A stretch of DNA of 37,676 nt, taken from contig CAJOHU010000010.1 in the NCBI GenBank assembly GCA_905234465.1, positions 396 through 38,071 of the forward strand, in the 5' to 3' direction. The position numbers were made by a program, and so were the translations under genes. The DNA is from an uncultured Alphaproteobacteria bacterium. Its GTDB lineage: Bacteria; Pseudomonadota; Alphaproteobacteria; Rs-D84. The notes below the pieces were generated by a model, which saw only the letters and a program-made list of their open reading frames with translations, did not search any database and had not been told where the DNA came from. Below are positions 17,727 through 28,380 of the stretch, one piece after another; position 1 is the stretch's first letter, and each line of letters starts with the position of its first letter.

Positions 17727-19373
17727 ATGAGAGGAAACAGTATAATTTTTTATTCATTGCTTGGCACCATTGTGGCGGGCGATGCCTTGGCGGCCATCCG
17801 TGTTGGCAATCTTTCCCGCAACTATGCGGGCACATACAAGAATGTTGTCGGGCTAGAGCAGCAATACTATAATTCCATTGCGGATACAACCGTGAACGCA
17901 ACAGAACAGGATTTACCTGTTCCGGTGGCAAATGCAGAATTAGCGGATAAAATTCGCGCCGGCGATTCGGGTGCAAATACAGATGTTGATACACTTAACA
18001 AATGCGCGATGATTTATCCCGATGGGGAATTTGTGTGGGACAAACCAACAATCGGGCGTGGTGCTGGTGGGGCGCCAACATGTGTTGCGGTTGTTGAAAT
18101 GCGTGCATTGGGGGCGAATGGCGGTTTGGAATACACAACTGTTGCGCGTGGCAAATTGGCGGCTGGGGATATTTTCAAATGCAATATATCAGACTTTCCA
18201 TCGGGTACATATTTGCCAGAAATGACAACGGTCACATTCCCGTCAGACAACGCGCCGACCCGTGAAGATGTTATAAACGTATTAAATGAAGAACAAAAAA
18301 ACAAAGCCGGACTAAAAATTGCGGCGGCGGCAGTGGCGGCGGGCATCGCGGGGAATATTGTTGGCAAATCAGAAGTTGGCAATGACAGTTTGTTCGGAAC
18401 TAATTCTGAAAAATTAAAGACAACTGCGGCGGGCGCTCTTAGTGGCGCGGCATTAATGACCGCAAGTGTTTATTCTGGCAAAGTGCCGGGGGATGTTATT
18501 TTGCATGCCGGGGTGAATGCAGCGGCGGGTGGAATTATTGGAAATATGATGGCATCTGGCGATTCTGTACTGCGCATAGAAAAATGTAAGTACGAAGGGA
18601 TTGAAACAACGTGTCTTTGGGGGAATATAGTAAAAACAGATAAAACAAATATTCCAAATGTTTATTATGATTTTAATAGTGATGAAATAATTGTCTGTAA
18701 TGCTGAAAATAAAGGGTGTAAGACAGATAATACATTGATACGGAAATCTTATGTTGGACGCGACGGGGGGGCGGTATTGCCATATTCTGTTAAATCTCAG
18801 AATGATTTGAATGACAAAGTTGATACCGCTTATGTCCTTGGAGACGATAAAGAAATGAGAGCGACAGCGACAACCAGCGGCAGATTTTACAAGATAAATG
18901 CAGAAAAACGTTCGGGCGCACCGTTGCCCGCGGTGATTGTAAACTTTAAAGATTCCGCATTTGGTATCAAGTTCAAAGATTGGGATAAATGGCGTGACGT
19001 AAATGGAACAACGGCAACGGTCTGTTTGCGTGATTCGCGTGGCGACCCATATAAATGTGATGCCAAGAATACAGATGGCACACAGACATACGCTATAAAC
19101 GATTTCTATCCGATAAGTATGGATGCCGATGATGGTGGCGTGGTTGATTTTTCAAACAAAGCGCGTCTTGGGTCCACATTAAAGGGTGCCGGTGCGGGCG
19201 GTATAATTGGTGGGTTTTCGGGGTACCAAGGCGCACAGAATGATATAGAGGAACGTTTCGTTCAGGCAACACGGGAATATAATGATTCTTTGGAAAAGTT
19301 CTATTGTGGTACTGGTCGCAAGTTCCTGTCTTTCTATAATGACGATGTAATAATACCAGCGATGAGCAAATAG
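17727..19373 (+). CDS. Secreted protein with glycine-zipper-like segments, unknown function
   Basis: Start at 17727 (MRGNSIIFYSLLGTIVAGDALA); AAAAVAAGIAGNIVGK and GAGAGGIIGGFSGYQGA. Confidence 0.65.
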   Translation: MRGNSIIFYSLLGTIVAGDALAAIRVGNLSRNYAGTYKNVVGLEQQYYNSIADTTVNATEQDLPVPVANAELADKIRAGDSGANTDVDTLNKCAMIYPDGEFVWDKPTIGRGAGGAPTCVAVVEMRALGANGGLEYTTVARGKLAAGDIFKCNISDFPSGTYLPEMTTVTFPSDNAPTREDVINVLNEEQKNKAGLKIAAAAVAAGIAGNIVGKSEVGNDSLFGTNSEKLKTTAAGALSGAALMTASVYSGKVPGDVILHAGVNAAAGGIIGNMMASGDSVLRIEKCKYEGIETTCLWGNIVKTDKTNIPNVYYDFNSDEIIVCNAENKGCKTDNTLIRKSYVGRDGGAVLPYSVKSQNDLNDKVDTAYVLGDDKEMRATATTSGRFYKINAEKRSGAPLPAVIVNFKDSAFGIKFKDWDKWRDVNGTTATVCLRDSRGDPYKCDAKNTDGTQTYAINDFYPISMDADDGGVVDFSNKARLGSTLKGAGAGGIIGGFSGYQGAQNDIEERFVQATREYNDSLEKFYCGTGRKFLSFYNDDVIIPAMSK

Positions 19374-19381
19374 GGGTTAAT

Positions 19382-19418
19382 AAACGGTGGCGAACGCCAC
19401 CGTTTACTAACCACCAGC
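19382..19418. terminator. Rho-independent terminator
   Basis: aaacggtggcgaacgccaccgttta. Confidence 0.65.
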
Positions 19419-19457
19419 CACTAATACTAACCACTATTATAGGTAAGGGGAATTAAA

Positions 19458-19488
19458 AAAACGGTTGCCGTCGCAACCGTTTTTTAAA
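19458..19488. terminator. Bidirectional terminator between convergent genes
   Basis: aaaaaacggttgccgtcgcaaccgttttttaa. Confidence 0.7.
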
Positions 19489-19496
19489 CTATATTT

Positions 19497-20777
19497 TTAT
19501 TTATGCAGAAGTTTTGTGATCGTGTTTTTTACATCTGATACACATGTTTTAATACCAAATTCATTTGGTAATGCGGATGTATCAAAATCATTAACACGAT
19601 ATTTAACTTCTATCACATCGTTATCCAAATTCTTGTTTGATACAATCAGACGAATTGGCGCGGCAATCAAATCTGCATCTGCAAATTTTTCACCTGCGCG
19701 CGCATCACGGTTATCTAATAAAACATCAACACCATCACGTCTTAATTCATCATAGATTTTTTCTGCGATTGGTAAAGCCTTGTTTTCTTTATCAATCAAA
19801 CCGATGATTTCAACCGCAAAAGGCGCGGTTTCCATATTCCAAATCGGACCATTATCATCGGCACTTTCTTCAATAATTGCCGCCATTGTACGACCAACGC
19901 CGATACCATAGCATCCCATAATTGGTGTTTGTTCAGTGCCGTCTGCGGCGGTGTATGTCATGTGCATAGAATCTGTATATTTTTTACCAAGTTGGAAAAT
20001 ATTACCAATTTCAATACCACGAACCTTTTTCAATTCTTTGCCACATTTTGGACATTTGGTTGAATCCGTGTCTTCTAATTCTTTGTTTGCGCGAAAACCA
20101 CAATCGCAGATATACAAAGTGTCTTCGCCCATTTCGTTAATCAATTGGAATTCATGTGCAATCTTGCCCCCCATGTCACCCGTGGACGATAAAACATCGG
20201 TAAAGTCTTTCAAACCACAACGGCGAAAGATTCTGTAATATGCATCAAAACAACGTTGATAATATTGTTCCAAATCTTCTTGGGTTTCGTGGAAGGAATA
20301 CGCGTCTTTCATAATAAATTCACGGGTTCTGATTAACCCCGCACGCACACGCAATTCATCACGGAACTTTGTCTGAATTTGATACAGCATGAATGGCAAC
20401 TGACGATACGATGTCAAAACAGAACGTGCGTAATCTGTGACGACTTCTTCATGTGTTGGACAAATCAAATAATCAGCCCCCGATGCACCTTTGAATTTTG
20501 CAATGACACTCATCGCATCATAACGGCCCGTTTCGCGCCATAAATCTGCGGTACAAACAACCGGCATCAAGATTTCTTGACCATCAATCGCATTCATTTC
20601 TTCACGAATAATATTTTCAATTTTATGAACAACAGACCAACCAAGTGGTGTCAAAGTATACCCACCTTGGAAAGTTTGATATATATAACCGCCTTTGACC
20701 GCGATTTTGTGACCACGTGTTGTTGCACCGGCAACATCGCCAATTAAACGCCGTACACATAAGTTTTCAATTTTCAT
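19497..20777 (-). CDS. proS: Prolyl-tRNA synthetase (short form)
   Basis: TFQGGYTLTPLGWSVVHKIENIIREEM; CPTHEEVVTDYARS; QIQTKFRDELRVRAGLIRTREFIMKDAYSFH; GCYGIGVGRTMAAIIE. Confidence 0.95.
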   Translation of the reverse strand: MKIENLCVRRLIGDVAGATTRGHKIAVKGGYIYQTFQGGYTLTPLGWSVVHKIENIIREEMNAIDGQEILMPVVCTADLWRETGRYDAMSVIAKFKGASGADYLICPTHEEVVTDYARSVLTSYRQLPFMLYQIQTKFRDELRVRAGLIRTREFIMKDAYSFHETQEDLEQYYQRCFDAYYRIFRRCGLKDFTDVLSSTGDMGGKIAHEFQLINEMGEDTLYICDCGFRANKELEDTDSTKCPKCGKELKKVRGIEIGNIFQLGKKYTDSMHMTYTAADGTEQTPIMGCYGIGVGRTMAAIIEESADDNGPIWNMETAPFAVEIIGLIDKENKALPIAEKIYDELRRDGVDVLLDNRDARAGEKFADADLIAAPIRLIVSNKNLDNDVIEVKYRVNDFDTSALPNEFGIKTCVSDVKNTITKLLHK

Positions 20778-21598
20778 TTTTTTATATCCTTGGTTTCCAT
20801 ATATTTATCTGAAATTATTTTGTACATTGTTTGTGCCATTTGTTTTCTGTCCATACCCGCCAAAGGCGGCGGCGGCAACATATACACATTTACGGTAAAA
20901 CCGCCCAAAACCATTACATGAAAGATTTGTCCGAACGCACTGCGTTCACGCGAACATTTGGGACCCCTGTCTTGTTTTGCGTTATCAAAATATGCATAGT
21001 GTTCCGCCAAATCTTCTTCACTTATTGGTGTGCCGTCATGATAACAATAACGTGTCACCACAGGTTGTACCGTGACATCTGTTCCTTCGGCGACATTGAA
21101 CAGACTGCTTTTAAATTCTTTGACATAGGCGCCGTTTGTTGTCGTGCCTTCGGGAAATATATACAGCGGATATGAAATATTTGAAATCGCGTTTTGCACC
21201 TCGGCCAGGGCTTCGGCGGCATGCGAAGGACGACGATCAACAAAAACCACGCCAAACTTATTCGCAATATACCCAACCAACGGCCAACGGCGAACATCGT
21301 TCTTGGAAATAAAACTGCCCCCGAACATTACCGGAAAAGTCGCGATTTCAAATACAGATATATGATTGCCGGCAACCAACAATGGGCGTTTTTTTGATAT
21401 TGTTCCGTGCTTTACAATCTTGATATTCGCCAATATCAACAAAATTTTCATAAACACAGACATATATTTTACCGCCGCGCGGGAACGCGATGGCAAGAAA
21501 ATTATTATCGGTAATTGAACAACAACCATAACCCAGAACGCCGCGAAACGCAATCCCCCGGTTATTGTGTTAAATATGTTTTGTTTACGCACAGCCAT
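20774..21598 (-). CDS. 1-acyl-glycerol-3-phosphate acyltransferase family (PlsC/OlsA-like)
   Basis: VAGNHISVFEI (NHxSxxE variant of NHxxxxD); YIFPEGTTTNGAYVKEFKSSLF. Confidence 0.85.
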   Translation of the reverse strand: MAVRKQNIFNTITGGLRFAAFWVMVVVQLPIIIFLPSRSRAAVKYMSVFMKILLILANIKIVKHGTISKKRPLLVAGNHISVFEIATFPVMFGGSFISKNDVRRWPLVGYIANKFGVVFVDRRPSHAAEALAEVQNAISNISYPLYIFPEGTTTNGAYVKEFKSSLFNVAEGTDVTVQPVVTRYCYHDGTPISEEDLAEHYAYFDNAKQDRGPKCSRERSAFGQIFHVMVLGGFTVNVYMLPPPPLAGMDRKQMAQTMYKIISDKYMETKDIKK

Positions 21599-21600
21599 GT

Positions 21601-22557
21601 CTATTCATCCTCGGTATTCGTGGGGGTTTCATCAATAAATTCTGCATCGGCGGCGTCTTCGCGCAACAGAAATTCAAAAAATGCCCCCAACATATTCAGC
21701 GAGCCCGTAATCGGCATCAGCATTATTTTGCCCAGCGTTTGCATAGGATGTGGTTTTACATCCAAATGTTCCAACGCATTTTCACGACCATAGAAATGTT
21801 TTTGATATGCGGCATCCATATTTTTACTTTGCATCATAACGAATACATCATATGTGTTAAACGGTTTATCAATAAACACGCCCTGGCCAAATGTGGCACC
21901 CATACGTAAATAACCCTTGATAAGCGGTGTCATTTGTTTCTTTGCCATTTCTTCGTCAACAAACGCACGTGGCAATATGTTCATTTTCGCCATACGCGGA
22001 TCTGCGCCATCGGCAAAGTTTTCCGGTATCACACGCGCCCGCAACCGCAGTGGCGACAAATGGTTGTAATACAGATAAGATATTGCCTGGGCAGATTCAA
22101 CAGGTTTTTGACCAACCCAAGACGCGACACCGAACAGCACAGCGATGCGGCGGCGCAGAACATATTCACTTAACCCCGCCCACAGCATACGCATAACCAA
22201 CGCATTTTCACGATATTCGCGCGCAACGCATGCGCGGGACATTTCTGCGATATTATCAGACGCTTTTTTTATCTTGGAAATATTAAATTCTGTTTCGGTA
22301 TAGAAACCGCCCATTTTGTCCGCCGCCCGCTTATCAATAATACGGTATGTGCCAACAACACGCCCATTATGAAACACCGCCATATAGTCGGCATATTTAT
22401 CAAAATCATCAAATTCTTCGTGCAAAGTGTGCTGTTCATCGGTGGCGGATGCACCTTCTTCGGTGACGAACACATCATACCGTAAATTCCGCACCATACG
22501 GCGTTCTTCTTTGTTGCGTGTAAGGCGAACTTCAAAATCACGAACCTTAATAGCCAT
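21601..22557 (-). CDS. OlsB-like ornithine-acyl-ACP N-acyltransferase / GNAT hemolysin-like
   Basis: VRLTRNKEERRMVRNLRYDVFVTEEGA; VVGTYRIIDKRAADKMGGFYTETEFNIS; EMSRACVAREYRENALVMRMLWAGL. Confidence 0.8.
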   Translation of the reverse strand: MAIKVRDFEVRLTRNKEERRMVRNLRYDVFVTEEGASATDEQHTLHEEFDDFDKYADYMAVFHNGRVVGTYRIIDKRAADKMGGFYTETEFNISKIKKASDNIAEMSRACVAREYRENALVMRMLWAGLSEYVLRRRIAVLFGVASWVGQKPVESAQAISYLYYNHLSPLRLRARVIPENFADGADPRMAKMNILPRAFVDEEMAKKQMTPLIKGYLRMGATFGQGVFIDKPFNTYDVFVMMQSKNMDAAYQKHFYGRENALEHLDVKPHPMQTLGKIMLMPITGSLNMLGAFFEFLLREDAADAEFIDETPTNTEDE

Positions 22558-22624
22558 GAAATAATCCCTTGGTTGTTATATATTGTATCAAGGATATCAA
22601 ACAAAGCAAGTTCGCGCAATGAAA

Positions 22625-23653
22625 TTATTTCAATCTGTCCGCTAATTCAGATATTGCAATCGCATACCAATTTGAATTGTTCCACCGTTTTATCCGGTAA
22701 AAATTCGGGTATGTCAAATACGCCACAATTACGGGTCTTGGCGCAACATCGGAATCGGGGGCAAAATCATCCGATGAAAATTCAGGTAAATTTGCAACAT
22801 CTGCAACCAGACCGGCAACCATATTGCCCGTGGGAATTTGCGTGCCATCTGGGTTCAAAACACCAGTTTTCGCCCATTCGGTCAGAGTTTTCTTTGTTTT
22901 GCCGTCCATCAAAGATGTATCAAAATCTGCCGGTAATATAACGCGTCGTGCAATACGTTCGTTTTTGTTCCACCCAAGGTTATTAAGGTAATTCCCCGCA
23001 CTGGCCATGGCATCGCCAACACTGTTTATAATATCAATATGTCCGTCGCCATTGCCGTCAACCCCGTACATGGCAAGTGTTGTTGGAATAAATTGAAAAT
23101 GCCCCATGGCGCCCGCCCAACTGCCGCGTATGTTGTTTATATCCAATTTATTGTCATCGGCGATTTTCATCAGTGCCAATAATTGGTCTGTAAAGAATTT
23201 TTCACGCCGCCCATCGTAAATTAGGGTGAAAAAAGCGTCCACCAAGCGATGGCGCGATTTTATTTCGCCATAGTTTGATTCCATTCCCCAAAACGCCAAA
23301 ATCACATGCGGTGGTACCCCGTATTTACTCTCAATTTTGTTCAGCATGGTTGGATACTTTGTGCCCATCGTCCGTCCGCGTGCGATGCGTGCAGGGTTTA
23401 CGGTTCGTTTCAAGTATTCGTCCAAACTTAATTTAAATTCAGATTGATTTTTGTCGTTGCGCACAATAGACGGAATAAACGCCGGATTGCGCAATGTTGA
23501 TTTTATGGTGTCTTCGGATATGTGTTTTTCCGTTGCAGTATTGCGTACATTTTCAATAACCGAATCCCATCGCGCAATATCAAAAGCCCCTGTGTCGGCA
23601 AACGCCGGTGCCATAATACACAATATCGCGAAAAACACACAGGTGCACCGCAT
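22625..23653 (-). CDS. mltB: Lytic murein transglycosylase, MltB-like
   Basis: FWGMESNYGEIKSRHRLVDAFFTLIYDGRR; GSWAGAMGHFQFIPTTLAMYGVDGNGDGHIDI; ASAGNYLNNLGW. Confidence 0.92.
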   Translation of the reverse strand: MRCTCVFFAILCIMAPAFADTGAFDIARWDSVIENVRNTATEKHISEDTIKSTLRNPAFIPSIVRNDKNQSEFKLSLDEYLKRTVNPARIARGRTMGTKYPTMLNKIESKYGVPPHVILAFWGMESNYGEIKSRHRLVDAFFTLIYDGRREKFFTDQLLALMKIADDNKLDINNIRGSWAGAMGHFQFIPTTLAMYGVDGNGDGHIDIINSVGDAMASAGNYLNNLGWNKNERIARRVILPADFDTSLMDGKTKKTLTEWAKTGVLNPDGTQIPTGNMVAGLVADVANLPEFSSDDFAPDSDVAPRPVIVAYLTYPNFYRIKRWNNSNWYAIAISELADRLK

Positions 23654-23671
23654 AACAATCCCTTGTTAGTG

Positions 23672-25192
23672 TTAAAATGCGAATTTCAATCCAAGATGCA
23701 AACCAAATGATTGCCAGTTGGCTTCTTTCAAAGCGTTGCTGACATGTTCCGTATGGGCAGATACATTTCTTAAATACGGCAGACCATTGTCATCTAATAC
23801 ATACTGACCATTTTCATCCATGACAAATTCTGAATAACTTGCGATGTATAATTTTCCCGGGATGTTGCCAACATGGAACATATTTGTGTCAACCTTTAAC
23901 GCCAACTGAAGACGCGATGATAGACGTAAATTGTATTCTAATTCTGCGGCATACGCATATGCGCCATTGCTGCCTTCGTCCAAGAAACTTGGGCTTTGTT
24001 GCCAATCTGTGCGATTTGGCCATATACCTTCGGATGAATACTTTGGCAAACTGACCTGGAAATAGAAACGCAGTTTATCCGCCAATGTCATCTGTTTTTC
24101 AATCTCAAGACCAAAATAGAATCCACTCCACGTAGTGTTGTATATGTGGGTTGTACCACCAACCTTAATCGGACCATCGCCACCAATGATAACACAATCA
24201 CCCGCCGGTACCCCCCACGGCACAGTACCCATGGATGTTTGATAATCTTCTGTATACAGATAATCACCAAGTTGCGTTATATAACCACTGGTTGTACCCG
24301 ATTGTGTCACCACCTTAATATCTTCGGGACCCATACAAACCTGGTACCAATCGGTCGGTGGGGTGACATCTGTGGGCATAGAATAATAAAAACCGTCTTC
24401 ATCTCCGTAAACATATTCACCCAAATTTGTCATTAATGGCAAATATATGCCCTGATTTGGGTACAAGTGGTCAGACATTTTCAAATCATGCTTAAATATT
24501 TCGTATCCAATAACCGGGGATAATTTCCACCCGCCAATATCCCAAATATGATGCGCACCCAACCCAAACCTTATATGATGCGAACGACCAGATTGGTCAC
24601 CCATAGATATTGTAAAAATGCCTTCGTATGGTTTTGCCCAATCATACGGTTCCAAATCGTAATCCATGGACAATCCACCATGCGACAAGTCACCATAAGT
24701 GTATTCGCCGAACGCAAACATATCAAAATTGCGTAAAGAAAATTTATGACGCGCACCAACGGTTGCTTCATTAAAGACCATGTCATCCCATTCAAGAATG
24801 GAATTTACACCCGTTTTAAATTCAAAATCTGCGAATCTGCGGGAATAATTGGCATATATTTGTGTGGCGCGTTCAATATCATCAGTGGTGGCAATACCGT
24901 TCACCGTCATTGCCCCAGAATTCGCATATGTCATACCATCAACATATTCCACAACATCAGGCGTTTTTTGGCGTTCGTTGCGATACGTATACGTGCGTTT
25001 GCCAACAACCTGTTTAGAACCCGAAGAACCCACATATTTGGTATATCCTTTGGACGCATATTCATCATAATTCAACTGATTAGAATTAGATTTTGCATTT
25101 TTTTGATAATAAACAGGTACACCTTCATTTGCGCCAAACGCCGTCAAATGAACCAAAATCGCCGGTAAAACCGAGATTAAATACTTTTTCAT
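23672..25192 (-). CDS. Outer-membrane beta-barrel-like protein
   Basis: Signal peptide MKKYLISVLPAILVHLTAFGA; aromatic-rich alternating strands; C-terminal GLHLGLKFAF; start choice uncertain (25192/25210/25249). Confidence 0.7.
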   Translation of the reverse strand: MKKYLISVLPAILVHLTAFGANEGVPVYYQKNAKSNSNQLNYDEYASKGYTKYVGSSGSKQVVGKRTYTYRNERQKTPDVVEYVDGMTYANSGAMTVNGIATTDDIERATQIYANYSRRFADFEFKTGVNSILEWDDMVFNEATVGARHKFSLRNFDMFAFGEYTYGDLSHGGLSMDYDLEPYDWAKPYEGIFTISMGDQSGRSHHIRFGLGAHHIWDIGGWKLSPVIGYEIFKHDLKMSDHLYPNQGIYLPLMTNLGEYVYGDEDGFYYSMPTDVTPPTDWYQVCMGPEDIKVVTQSGTTSGYITQLGDYLYTEDYQTSMGTVPWGVPAGDCVIIGGDGPIKVGGTTHIYNTTWSGFYFGLEIEKQMTLADKLRFYFQVSLPKYSSEGIWPNRTDWQQSPSFLDEGSNGAYAYAAELEYNLRLSSRLQLALKVDTNMFHVGNIPGKLYIASYSEFVMDENGQYVLDDNGLPYLRNVSAHTEHVSNALKEANWQSFGLHLGLKFAF

Positions 25193-25286
25193 TCCTTTCA
25201 TGGTTGTCATTATATCACAAATCTTGTCCAAGAAAAAGCAATTTATCACTTGCCAGAAAATAAAAGGGTTGTAATATTGGTCTGAT

Positions 25287-26342
25287 ATGAAAAAGTCTCA
25301 TAATATCTATATTCATGTTCCGTTTTGTGTCGCAAAATGTAATTATTGTGCGTTTTTTTCGCGGGCATGCCGTTCGCCTGATTGGGACGGGTACACCGAC
25401 AGAATCATCAACGAATTAAAATATTTTGGCAATATGTTGGATGCGACCACCGTGCCAACGATTTTCTTTGGTGGTGGAACACCGTCACTTATGCCAAGCG
25501 AATGCTTTGGGCGAATTATTGATGGCGTTAACAGATACTTTGCTGTGGATTCAGACGCAGAAATCACGATAGAGGCGAACCCAGGAACAATAGAGAATAC
25601 AAAACTTGATGATTTTTGTAGGATGGGCGTAAATCGCATATCCATAGGTGTGCAATCTTTTGATGATGAAAAATTGAGATTCTTGGGGCGTATACATAAC
25701 GCAAATGATGCGCGGCGATTAATTGATTACGCATTAAACAAAAATATACGTGTTTCGGCAGATTTTATATATGGATTGCCAAATGATACCACGGTTGATG
25801 TTGTAAATATGTGTCATGAAATAAATAAAATTGGACTTACGCATTGTTCGTTATATGAATTAACTCTGGAACCCGATACACCGTTTGGCAAAATGAATCT
25901 GAATATGCCGGATAATAATGCGATGGCGGAAATGTATATTGCGATTGCACAAAATTTAAATCTGCCACGGTACGAAGTTTCTAATTATGCCACCCCTGGA
26001 TATGAATGTCGTCATAATCAAAATGTATGGGATGGCGGGGCATATATAGGTATTGGAGATGGCGGGGCAGGGCGCGTGTTTTTGAATGATACGTGGTACG
26101 AACAAATGGGTGGTGGAAAACAATTTAATGCAATGACAAATGCTGCGCGTGCAACAGAACGCATAATAACAGGTATGCGTACAATGCGCGGTGTGCGAAT
26201 TGATTCAGATATAGAAAAAATACTGAATATGGAATTTGCAAAAACACATCCAGATATGATAAGGTTTTCGGGTGACCGAATCATTGCTACGGATATGGGG
26301 ATGTTGGTCTTGGATAATTTGATAGAAAATTTGGTGAAATAA
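25287..26342 (+). CDS. hemW: Radical SAM coproporphyrinogen III oxidase-like / heme chaperone HemW
   Basis: YIHVPFCVAKCNYCAFFS; FFGGGTPSLM; RISIGVQSFDDEKLRFLGRIHN; YEVSNYATPGYECRHNQNVWDGGAYIGIGDGG. Confidence 0.93.
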   Translation: MKKSHNIYIHVPFCVAKCNYCAFFSRACRSPDWDGYTDRIINELKYFGNMLDATTVPTIFFGGGTPSLMPSECFGRIIDGVNRYFAVDSDAEITIEANPGTIENTKLDDFCRMGVNRISIGVQSFDDEKLRFLGRIHNANDARRLIDYALNKNIRVSADFIYGLPNDTTVDVVNMCHEINKIGLTHCSLYELTLEPDTPFGKMNLNMPDNNAMAEMYIAIAQNLNLPRYEVSNYATPGYECRHNQNVWDGGAYIGIGDGGAGRVFLNDTWYEQMGGGKQFNAMTNAARATERIITGMRTMRGVRIDSDIEKILNMEFAKTHPDMIRFSGDRIIATDMGMLVLDNLIENLVK

Positions 26343-26343
26343 C

Positions 26344-28332
26344 ATGCGACATACTTGGTTAAATATTTTTGGAATTTTCATGGTTGTTGTTGCAATCATG
26401 TCGGCAATAAAAATCAAAAGGGGTGACATAATGAACACAGGAATAAAAATGAATGAAATAGAAACATCTATTAATCCTGGGAATGATTTTTTTGATTATG
26501 CGACATTGCGTTGGCGGCGTGCGAATCCGATTCCTGATGATTATGTGCGGTATGGCGCATTTGAAATATTAAATGAAACGAATCTTAAACGCGTGCGTGA
26601 AATCGCTGAACAAGACGGTGGAAAAATCGGAACACTGTATCGGGTTATCATGAATGAAGATAAATTAAATCATGATGGTATCGCACCTGTAAGAAAGTAC
26701 TTTGATGAAATTGATAATATAAAATCAAAATCTGAATTGCCGGAATATTTTGGAAAAACGCATGCGTTAATATCTTCTTTTTGGGGCGATTCTGTCGCAC
26801 TGGATGAACGGGACAGTGAACATTACCTGTATAATATTTCCCAGGGTGGAATCGGTCTGCCGCGTGACTATTATTTTGATGATGACGCACGCACGACAGA
26901 TATTCGCAAGAAATATGTTGAATTCATTGCGGCGCAATTAAAGAATTTTGGTGTGCGCGCAGATGCCAAAAAAATATACGCATTGGAAGAGCGTATGGCA
27001 AAAAGTTTTCATACCAAAGAAGTCTTGCGCGACCCGCATGCGAACTATCATAAAATGTCACGTGATGAATTTATTAACAAATTTTCTGGATTTGATTGGA
27101 AAAAATACTTTGATGTACGTGGTGCGAACGCGGCAGAATTTATTAATGTGGGTCAGCCGGATGCGCTGCGCGAATCTGTTGCGATATTGAAAGATACAGA
27201 TTTAGACTTGATAAAATCTTATTTGAAATATCGTGTGATTTTGGCGGCGGACACTTTTTTGGATGATAAAACATACGATATATCTTTTGATTTCTTTAAC
27301 CGCACAATGTCGGGTCAAAAAGAAAAGAAACCGCGTTGGAAACGCGCGATTGGAATATTGGATGGGACGGTTGGCGAAGAAATTGGTCGTTTATATGTCA
27401 AAGAATATTTTCCGGCGGCGGCAAAAAAACGTATGGAACATTTGGTTGAAAATCTGCGCCGCGCATACAGAATGCGGATAGAACGATTAGATTGGATGTC
27501 ATCTGATACGCGCACGCGCGCCATTGAAAAATTAGACGCGTTTCGCGCAAAAATAGGGTACCCGGAAAAATGGCGCGATTATTCAAAATTGCAATTAGAT
27601 GCGAATGAACCTTTGTTTGAAAATATGATGCGTGTCGCAAAATTTGAAGATGATTTTTGGATGGAAAAAATCGGTAAAGAAAAAGACCCGAATATTTGGT
27701 ATATGAACGCACATGAAATAAACGCATATTATGACCCATCTACGAACGAGATATGTTTTCCGGCGGGTATATTGCAATATCCATTCTTTGATATGAATGC
27801 AGATGATGCATTTAATTATGGCGCAATCGGCGCAATTATCGGTCATGAAATGACGCATGGTTTTGACGATATGGGACGGCATTTTGATGCGAATGGAAAT
27901 ATGCGGGATTGGTGGTCTGATTCTGATGCGACGGCGTTTGAATCGCGTGCCGATGTGATGCGAAAATTCTTTGACAACATTTTGGTCGCGCCCGATGTTC
28001 ATGCAAATGGTACATTTACGTTGGGTGAAAATTTGGCTGATTACGGTGGTGTGACGATTTCATATACTGCATATAAAAACTTTGGTCGCCCATCAGAAGT
28101 GGTTGATGGTTTTTCCCCAGAAAAAAGATTCTTTATTGCATATGCGTCCGCATGGGCGGGGCACATCAGACCAGAACAAGTCTTGGTTCAAACGAAAACA
28201 AATGAACATTCATTAAATCGTTGGCGTGTAAACGGAATATTGCCACACATAGACGCGTGGTATGATGCGTTTGATATAAAACCAAATGATAAAATGTATA
28301 TCGCCCCAGAAAAACGTGTGCGGTTGTGGTAA
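26344..28332 (+). CDS. M13 family zinc metallopeptidase (neprilysin/PepO-like), N-terminally membrane anchored
   Basis: NAYYDPSTNEICFPAGILQYPFF; IGAIIGHEMTHGFDDMGRHFDANGNMRDWW; GENLADYGG; one N-terminal TM helix. Confidence 0.92.
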   Translation: MRHTWLNIFGIFMVVVAIMSAIKIKRGDIMNTGIKMNEIETSINPGNDFFDYATLRWRRANPIPDDYVRYGAFEILNETNLKRVREIAEQDGGKIGTLYRVIMNEDKLNHDGIAPVRKYFDEIDNIKSKSELPEYFGKTHALISSFWGDSVALDERDSEHYLYNISQGGIGLPRDYYFDDDARTTDIRKKYVEFIAAQLKNFGVRADAKKIYALEERMAKSFHTKEVLRDPHANYHKMSRDEFINKFSGFDWKKYFDVRGANAAEFINVGQPDALRESVAILKDTDLDLIKSYLKYRVILAADTFLDDKTYDISFDFFNRTMSGQKEKKPRWKRAIGILDGTVGEEIGRLYVKEYFPAAAKKRMEHLVENLRRAYRMRIERLDWMSSDTRTRAIEKLDAFRAKIGYPEKWRDYSKLQLDANEPLFENMMRVAKFEDDFWMEKIGKEKDPNIWYMNAHEINAYYDPSTNEICFPAGILQYPFFDMNADDAFNYGAIGAIIGHEMTHGFDDMGRHFDANGNMRDWWSDSDATAFESRADVMRKFFDNILVAPDVHANGTFTLGENLADYGGVTISYTAYKNFGRPSEVVDGFSPEKRFFIAYASAWAGHIRPEQVLVQTKTNEHSLNRWRVNGILPHIDAWYDAFDIKPNDKMYIAPEKRVRLW

Positions 28333-28380
28333 TAAAAAATGGACGCCATTCGCGCCCGATTTTATAGGTATATTATATAT

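Noticed and set aside
23839-25168. Multiple plus-strand ORFs antisense to the 23672-25192 outer-membrane gene
   Set aside because: Composition-driven shadow ORFs; the minus-strand frame has a signal peptide and beta-barrel C-terminus.
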